Shown here: positions 58,253 to 64,000 of the stretch, one piece after another
How the letters are laid out: every line of letters begins with the position of its first letter
How positions within the stretch are numbered: position 1 is the stretch's first letter
Source: Cenococcum geophilum 1.58
Lineage: Eukaryota; Ascomycota; Dothideomycetes; Gloniales; Gloniaceae
NCBI GenBank assembly: GCA_001692895.1
Contig: KV748176.1
Coordinates: forward strand, 2,356,001 to 2,420,000
Direction: 5' to 3'
DNA length: 64,000 nucleotides
Notes under the pieces: model-generated
What the model was told of the DNA's origin: nothing
Seen by the model: only the letters and a program-made list of their open reading frames with translations
Database searches by the model: none
Position numbers and translations under genes: made by a program

Positions 58253-60101
58253 TCACTTGAGACATTTGGCGAACAAAGATCGCAAAAACGAAAATAGAAA
58301 GCAAATGATAAGAGCAACGATGGGCGCCACAGCAAATGCACCAAAAGTAGACCAGTCGCCAGCCTGAAGCCCTTCAGGCAGAACCAGAAGCTTGATACCC
58401 TCTCGAGCCGTTCCAAAATATATGGTGCCGAATATGAAAACAGAAAAATAACCGCCAATGCCTCCAAGGAGAACATCAGGTCCTTGAATAAAATTGAATG
58501 GCTTGAACATGCCTAAGAGCAGTGGGGGCATTGCAGCAACGCTAATGAGCTGAGCTACGAGGTAGACAACAACTATATTGACGTTTCGGATGGCTAAGGC
58601 GATGATAGGCGCGTTTATCAGTAAGACGAGAACTCGGACATAGCGCAATGGGAGCTTATTCCGAAAGATGTCATGAGCGACAGTCATAACCATAGCGACC
58701 TGGAGGGAATCGTAGGCTAAGAATGATATCAACTGAGCGGCCTATAGACATTGGACATAACGATTCTTACCTGCCATACTGAGTGAGACGGCAAAGATGA
58801 TTACGAATGCCACAATCCACGAGGGCAGGGTATCTAGGATAAGGAAGAAAGCTACCGCGCCTGGCTGCGGCGGATTCCCAGGCCAAACATTTGCCCACGC
58901 GGCGATGACTCCCGCCCAACCCAGTAGGTAGATCAGAAGGAAAATAGCGATGGCTGCGATTCCTACGCCTCTGCGAAGGGAACGGTCATCTTTTGACGCA
59001 AATGCTCTCTGCCACAATGCCTGATAAAACCGTAAGCATTGCATGGCTATAATGGCATAAAATAGAAAAATGTAATACGTACGGCGATAATGAGTAGATT
59101 AAAGAAAATGGCAACGAAAAATATGAAGAGCAATTGCCATGACAATTGCGTTGGCTGTACAAGTCCAGAGCTGTGTATTGTGGAGCGATCGATTTTGACG
59201 GTTGTTCCAATAGCGATAGTACATAATACCATGAGCATTACAATCATTGCTCCCTGAACATTGTCGGTAATGATTGAAGTCCGTAGACCTCCGTAAGCTA
59301 ACAGGTAAGTTAGCGGATATTTTTCCACATTGAGAACTCACTGATTTGGAGAAATCGGATAACGAAATGCTTGCATGAATTACCTGTATATATTGAAGTG
59401 AAAAGGCACTCTAAGATCAGAGCAGGAAGACCGTCGAGGCCAGTCAGGGCAGTAATGACCTGTGAAATTGACGCAAGCTCCGCAATGGCGAATACGAATA
59501 AGGTGACCAATCTGAATTTTAATATTCCTGGTAAGCGTAATTTTGTTGTGTATAGATCGCAATAAACGTACGTTAATGCGCTGACCCACACATGGACTGC
59601 CGTTCCATACCTCCACTGCACCCATTGGGTAAATAACTCGGCTTCTGGGAGGCTCTCCCTCACAATAGGAGGGAAATACGCGAATGAAAGAATAGGGACT
59701 GATGAAGCAACTGCGTAGATAGTAATGCCAGCAATGCCGGCAACAGTTCCAAGTTGTGGGTAGGTATAGAAGACAGAGGCTCCTAATGCTGCCGAGCGAA
59801 TGAGCTTAGCATTCCAGATATGTTGCTTATTACTTGTCTATTTGGATCTCTTACAAGCAGCGGTAAAGTTTAGAGCAACCGGTATTGCTGTAAAGCAATT
59901 AGCCATCACTGGTCGATGGAGAAGCAGCAGCGAGCGTGCTGCAGAGTAAGTAAACATACTGCTTTGCGTACGCAAAGAAGCAATGAAATCTGCTTTTGAT
60001 CTTGCCCATTTCCAGCTGGCAAATAATCCAAAAACGAAGAAAGCCACATATGTCGTATAAATTACCGCGTTTGAAGTCGTGTTGGAAAGCTGGTTCGTCA
60101 T
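58253..60101 (-). CDS. Sodium:solute symporter (urea-transporter-like), seven exons
   Basis: Seven exons join without a frameshift: 60101-59960, 59887-59855, 59788-59572, 59511-59384, 59297-59083, 59020-58771, 58716-58253. All six introns (54-86 nt) are GT...AG and the sum is 1449 nt, 482 residues. The product is a multi-span membrane protein of the SSS family. Landmarks: SLRTQS then IPVALNFTAA; FYTYPQLGTVAGIAGI; FAIAELASISQVITALTGLD; GGLRTSIITDNVQGAMIV; ALWQRAFASKDD; YDSLQVAMV. These match fungal Na+/solute symporters related to Dur3, importing urea, polyamines or similar solutes at the plasma membrane; the substrate is not determined by sequence. It is shorter than Dur3 (about 700). The TGA overlaps a possible donor GTGAGT, so an extra 3' exon is conceivable. 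Divergent from the kinase gene. Confidence 0.8.
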
Positions 60102-60548
60102 TGTGTCTCGGAAGAAACAGCCATAAACTCTTGGACTTGAGACATTAAATTGGGAAGGGAAAAACGAGTAAGTTGATTTCAACAAGGTGCCCGCACTAAT
60201 TTATTTGAGCACTGTGCATTATTTAGACGAGTCTAGGCCGGCGTGGTCCAGATCCTGCAGGGCAGTTGGCCGTTTATAACATGAGGAATTGCATCTTGGT
60301 TCACCTATCACGCCACTCTGGTTTATCGCAGCCGAATAGTTAGTTCACGAAAGAGGAATGCCACCTATCGCTTATCGTGCCTGTATGCAGATTGCTCTCG
60401 ATTCACCCCTCAATGTACCCTGCAAGGGCACGCCGCTAGTCTAAGCGACACACCACTACACTCAGCGACATTTTCCTCCACCGGGACCCTCACTTTTTAT
60501 CTCCTGCAGCAAAATTGCTAAAGTATTGTCAAATCATAGCTCTTCTCA
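60102..60548. promoter_or_regulatory. Divergent promoter with four GATA-factor sites
   Basis: The 447 bp separate the two start codons. On the minus strand, HGATAR sites occur as TGATAG (60305-60310), CGATAA (60323-60328), CGATAG (60365-60370) and CGATAA (60372-60377), all in one 73-bp stretch and all in the symporter's sense direction. HGATAR is the binding sequence of AreA/NIT2-type nitrogen regulators, which control urea transporters in fungi. Control here is inference. Confidence 0.5.
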
Positions 60549-61863
60549 ATGGCATTCAACTTCGAGGCTTTTCTCTCCAAGGTTGACCCCTCTCAGAAAT
60601 ACAAATATCAGTCCCTTACCGGTGGACTCGTCAATCTAACAGTCCGTGCGACGAAGCTTTCGCCTTTTGTTGACGGCAGTATCTTCCCAAAACATGACAC
60701 CCTAATTCTGAAATACGCTCCGCCTTTTGTTGCCATGATTGGAGAAGCAGCTCCTTTCTCTCAGGACCGCCAAGTATGACCGCCTACATTCAAATCAAAC
60801 ATGCATTACAAGATACTGATTTGTGTAGCTGATGGAGGCTCGAGCTCTGGCCCAGTTTACCTCTCCTCAAGGACCTCTTTCCGACCTCGGACGGCCTAGT
60901 TCAGTCTCAGTCCCGGAGCTACTCTATCACAGTCCAGAAGAACATGTTCTCGTCTTTCAAGACCTAGGACCTTTGCTCACTCTCTATGAATATCTCGCAG
61001 CCATCCCAAATGAAACCACCTTTACATCAATAAGTGCTCAGGAAGCTTGTCCAAAAATTGGCTCAAGAATAGGAGAATTCTTTGCCAGGCTGCACTCACC
61101 GAATTCACTGGAACAAGTCAGCATATGGATGTCTGGTGACGTCCAAAACCCTCTCGGCAAAGATCTAGTCCTTCAAGCAGCGGTAATGACTATTAAGGAC
61201 TACCTTACTCGATTCAACATTCCTGGCGTTCACAGCCTTTCCTCTCGAGTACTCACAGACTATCAACGAGATGATCTGCCAATGGAGCGATGCTTCGCTC
61301 TAGGTGATTTCACTCCCGGTGCAGTCCTCCTCGCGGTATCTGACGGGGACCAACCTCTGGGTATTATTGATTGGGAGTTCTCCGGCGTCGGCCGAGGTCC
61401 AAATGGAGACATGCCGCAATTTCTGGCGTCCTTGCACTTGCTCTTGCTGGCCGCTTCACCCCACAGCCCACGCCAGAGCGCCATAAATTTGCTGATCCAA
61501 GGTGTCTGCTCGGCATACCGGCAGCACAGTTCAAAATGGCTCCCACAGCCGCATCTGAAACTGCCAACAGGGTTGAGTGTAACTCAGCGGGACCCCGAGG
61601 TGCCTTCAGAGAGCCTCCAGGTTTTTCGATCGGCGCTGATCCTGCATGGCCGGGAGCTGATAAATAATGCCGTTGAGAGAGAGTGGCCGGATTCGCCTCA
61701 AAAGGAAAGCAGCGTCCTCATTCAAGAAATAGTGCGGAAGGGCGCTTGGTACATAGAAAGAGCGGGTGATGATATCGAGGAGATGTTAGACGCTACGAAC
61801 GTAGAGCAGTTACTTCAAGAAGATAGCAGAATCATGCTGAGACTGTTTGGGATAGAGAATTGA
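60549..61863 (+). CDS. APH-fold small-molecule kinase (methylthioribose-kinase-like)
   Basis: Exons 60549-60773 and 60829-61863 join across a 55-nt intron (GTATGA...TGTAG), giving 419 residues. The N lobe has SLTGGLVNLTVR (residues 22-33), the ATP-anchoring Lys in LILKYAPPF (K55) and its Glu partner in MEARAL (E78). The catalytic loop is ALGDFTPGAVLL, with Asp235 present but Ala/Val where HGDxxxxN kinases have Asn. The metal-binding Asp is D256 in IIDWEF. This is the phosphotransferase family of aminoglycoside and choline kinases; fungal members resemble methylthioribose kinase. The substrate is unknown. The missing Asn and His make reduced or altered activity possible. The first ATG follows a pyrimidine-rich leader and AAATCATAGCTCTTCTCA. 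Confidence 0.75.
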
Positions 61864-62382
61864 CACTACCTATGACAGCCTCGTCTGATCCTTCTCTGCA
61901 CGGTTACGGCTGATTTTACATATCGTGTCTTCGATCTCCTTCACATTTGGTCAATATTCAGGTGTTGTCTGATGAGCTGCTGAAAGAGATTCCGCAAGGA
62001 GATTCTTCGCCGATTTCCAGCCTATCTCTCCCTGTCGCACCGGAAGGTATTGTGTAAAGCGAAGGACCAGATTTGTCACGGAGCTGGCAAAGGTAAATTG
62101 AATAGTAATTAAAGATTGGACTATTGCTACGTCTGCTAGCTATGCGTGCAGATTCAAAGACGTTGAATGAGGAGGAAGGAGGAAGGAGGAGGAGCTCAAG
62201 CTCTATCGTTAAGTTAGTACATACTTGTACAAGAACTGGGGCCGCAGCAGCGGAGCCAACAGGGTCCGCGGGCGTTCAGGTGTCAGGGGGTTCTTAGGCG
62301 CTCCAGTGACAAAATTAAAGTCTTGAGCCTCTGTGGAGACAATTGCGCTCTAGCTCCTCGCAGTGATCTTATTGGATTGGAG
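61864..62382. other. 3' flank of the kinase gene
   Basis: Normal-composition sequence without a gene. It has a purine run of GGAGGAA units at about 62167-62196. Confidence 0.5.
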
Positions 62383-62413
62383 TGGAGTGGATTTGACCCC
62401 CAAATCCACTCCA
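62383..62413. repeat. 13-bp inverted repeat
   Basis: TGGAGTGGATTTG, loop ACCCC, CAAATCCACTCCA: perfect stem. It is followed by several GGAGCTCC/CTGGAGCT words to about 62460, where AT-rich RIP sequence begins, so it may be the terminal or subterminal part of a DNA element. Confidence 0.7.
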
Positions 62414-62529
62414 TACGCCAAAAAGCTGGTGGAGCTCCAGGACTCCAATGCAGCTCCAGATCAAATATATACTATAAATAGTAAGTCTTAGCATTAGGTG
62501 GGTGTTTAGGTAAGAAAGGAAGATTTAAT

Positions 62530-63090
62530 TAAGCTTATTAAATGGAGCCTAAATTGCTTAGTCTAAAATAAAATCTTCCTTCTCTTCTACCCTAATTGCC
62601 TTAATATTATTAATATGCTTAAAGGCAGCGTAGGCGTCGTCGTCGCTATTATTCCTATTATCTAAATTTAGCTTAATTAGCTTACTTAGCTCCGCTAGGG
62701 TGTCCTCCACTACTACCGTTGCCTTTATAGTATCCTCTATAGCCTTTTTATACGCGGCAACTCGTGCCTTTAAAGCCTTCTTTAGTAATATTAATAGTGG
62801 TAAGCTAATATAGGAGATCTTCTAGTTAACATAATAGGAAGCTCCTATAACTTCTTTAACTTCTTATAAAGGTAATAGTAGTAGTATATCGCTAAGCCGT
62901 CGCTTTTCTTTTGCTATAGATCCTCACCCTAAAGCTATATTAGTAACGTATATTTCTTTATTAAGGCGATATAGTAAATATAATTTTGGCCCTATAGCTT
63001 AAGCTTAAGTACCTCCTTTATATTATTGGCGTTTGGATTAATTAATTTAGGATATTAGCAACTTAGTTAATCGAGGCGTGGGCACGGCAA
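62530..63090 (-). pseudogene. Degenerate unidentified ORF
   Basis: The minus frame from about 63090 has readable stretches (NNIKEVLKLKLQ, NYIYYIAL; later SKLIKLNLDNRNNSDDDAYA, AFKHINNIKAIRVEEKEDFI) with RIP-type stops between. No family recognised. The flanking inverted repeat at 62383 suggests a transposon gene. Confidence 0.35.
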
Positions 63091-63179
63091 AAGGGACGCG
63101 CAAGCCTATACGATTGGATTGTCTATAAACGAGAATTTAAAGCTAAGAAAAGAAAAGAAGAAGAAAAGCAGCGCCATTT

Positions 63180-63279
63180 AATGTTTTATAAGATCTTCGC
63201 GTCACGTGACCGCAATATACGGCAATTTGTGGCAACTTGCCAGTATAAGGTTCTGCTAAGTTTTATTAGTACTATAATA
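63180..63279 (-). repeat. LTR end of element H (partial call)
   Basis: The LTR ends GTACTATAATA at 63279, directly left of TTACCCCCCCCTCTAAAAAAGCC, a reverse-complement polypurine tract. Its left boundary cannot be placed without a second copy; 63180 is only a guess. Confidence 0.45.
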
Positions 63280-64000
63280 TTACCCCCCCCTCTAAAAAAG
63301 CCTACCCTTAGGCTTTATTACTAAAAGTCTTAGTAAGAGAATCTAACTAATTAGATAACTTTAACCGCTAGTTAAAGTTTCTAGATATCTTAAGACCTTA
63401 TATAACTAAGAAATTTCTAAAGTATTTTTATCCTTATATTCTTCTAGTAGCTTATTATCTTTATTATACTAGCATTCTATCTACTTATTTAGGTACTTTA
63501 GTAGTCTAAGTTTATTAGGGTAATAGCTATAAAACTCCTAAAGCTTATAGGGACTACCTATAAAGTTCTATATAGGGTACTAAGTAGGGTCTAGGTTATA
63601 TCCTTTTTAACTAATATAATACTTTAGCGTTCCCTTTATAAGTTTATAGGCTAGTATTTCTTTAATTTCCTATTTATTATTACCATTAACTTAAATTAGT
63701 AGGGGAGGTTTATTCTTTTATTTAGGTAGTAGGTTATTTATAGCTTTCTATAGCTTATCCGGTAAAAAGATAGGGTAAACTTTAATTAAGTCTAGGAGCT
63801 TAACCTTATACAAGTTGCCTACTTTATTAAGAATCTTATATAGTCCTACTATCTTATAGTCTAGCTTACGGCTAGGCTATTCTATCTTTTAGTTCTTTAT
63901 TATAACCTAAATTATATTACCTATAGTAGGGTTAGGCTTACGTCTATACTTATTTGCCTACTATTTTATTAATTTCTAGGCCTTTTTTAGGTTTATATAG
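63280..64000 (-). pseudogene. Gypsy H chromodomain and integrase end (runs off window)
   Basis: The minus frame has EILAYKLIKGTLKYYIS, KGYNLDPT, NFIGSPYKL, PNKLRLLKYLNK, NKDNKLLEEYKDKNTLE, almost the same chromodomain as in fragment L. Then come the P1 palindrome and the block AAGCCTAAGGGTAGGC before the polypurine tract. The element continues beyond 64000. Confidence 0.7.
63357..63379. repeat. P1 palindrome, copy in element H
   Basis: Arms AACTTTAACCG and TAGTTAAAGTT. On the element's minus strand the right flank is ATCTAATTAGTTAGATTC. It lies about 65 bp before the polypurine tract of H. Confidence 0.8.

Noticed and set aside
58741-58780. In-frame TAG in the symporter, suggesting a pseudogene
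   Set aside because: A 54-nt GT...AG intron (58717-58770) removes it and restores the conserved AYDSLQVAM motif.
61263-61667. ORFs of 60-98 codons on both strands
   Set aside because: Shadows of exon 2 of the kinase gene.

Overview
The window is chromosomal DNA of a filamentous ascomycete (Pezizomycotina). The few intact genes have short introns of 54-86 nt with fungal splice sites. They flank a block of about 53 kb (roughly 4.85-57.6 kb) of AT-rich, stop-riddled LTR retrotransposons. The stops are mostly TAA/TAG where CAA, CAG or TGG is expected and Asp codons have become Asn, which is the C-to-T signature of repeat-induced point mutation (RIP). The species cannot be named from the sequence.

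Left genic strip (1.7-4.85 kb): the 5' end of an aldo-keto reductase gene (minus), cut off about 85 codons in by a palindrome-bearing repeat end, then a complete intronless gene (minus) for a Rrn9-like RNA polymerase I initiation factor. Positions 1-1.6 kb are a RIP-degraded element I could not identify.

Retrotransposon block, left to right, with target duplications (TSD) where found: N, a minus Gypsy gag remnant with LTR (about 4.9-6.2 kb); a non-autonomous LTR element in tandem form LTR-internal-LTR-internal-LTR (6836-9848, TSD TATAG); Gypsy A (10085-29366, TSD ATAAG), which contains Copia B (11539-17612, TSD ATAAA), Gypsy E (19439-26258, TSD TTAAT) and a solo LTR C (26968-27338, TSD GAACC); F, a minus Gypsy whose LTR was split by A; Gypsy G (33978-40847); Gypsy J (41031-47729, TSD GAGAC); K, a minus Gypsy whose second ORF carries a 441-bp MITE; D, a minus Gypsy with a C-type LTR; then plus-strand fragments L and M. 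A further Gypsy, H, runs off the right edge.

Right genic strip (58.2-61.9 kb): a seven-exon sodium:solute symporter of the urea-transporter-like group (minus) and a two-exon APH-fold small-molecule kinase (plus). They are divergent and share a 447-bp intergenic region holding four GATA-factor sites, all in the symporter's sense orientation.

Three patterns are not explained by ordinary element anatomy. (1) Two short palindromes recur near the 3' ends of several different LTR families, sometimes inverted relative to the host element. (2) Three of the Gypsy elements (F, J, K) carry an extra ORF on the opposite strand, converging on the end of pol. (3) The small tandem LTR element has the same 3'-terminal sequence as Gypsy L and H, suggesting who mobilised it. 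All junctions, splice sites and motifs were read by eye; no alignment or search was run.
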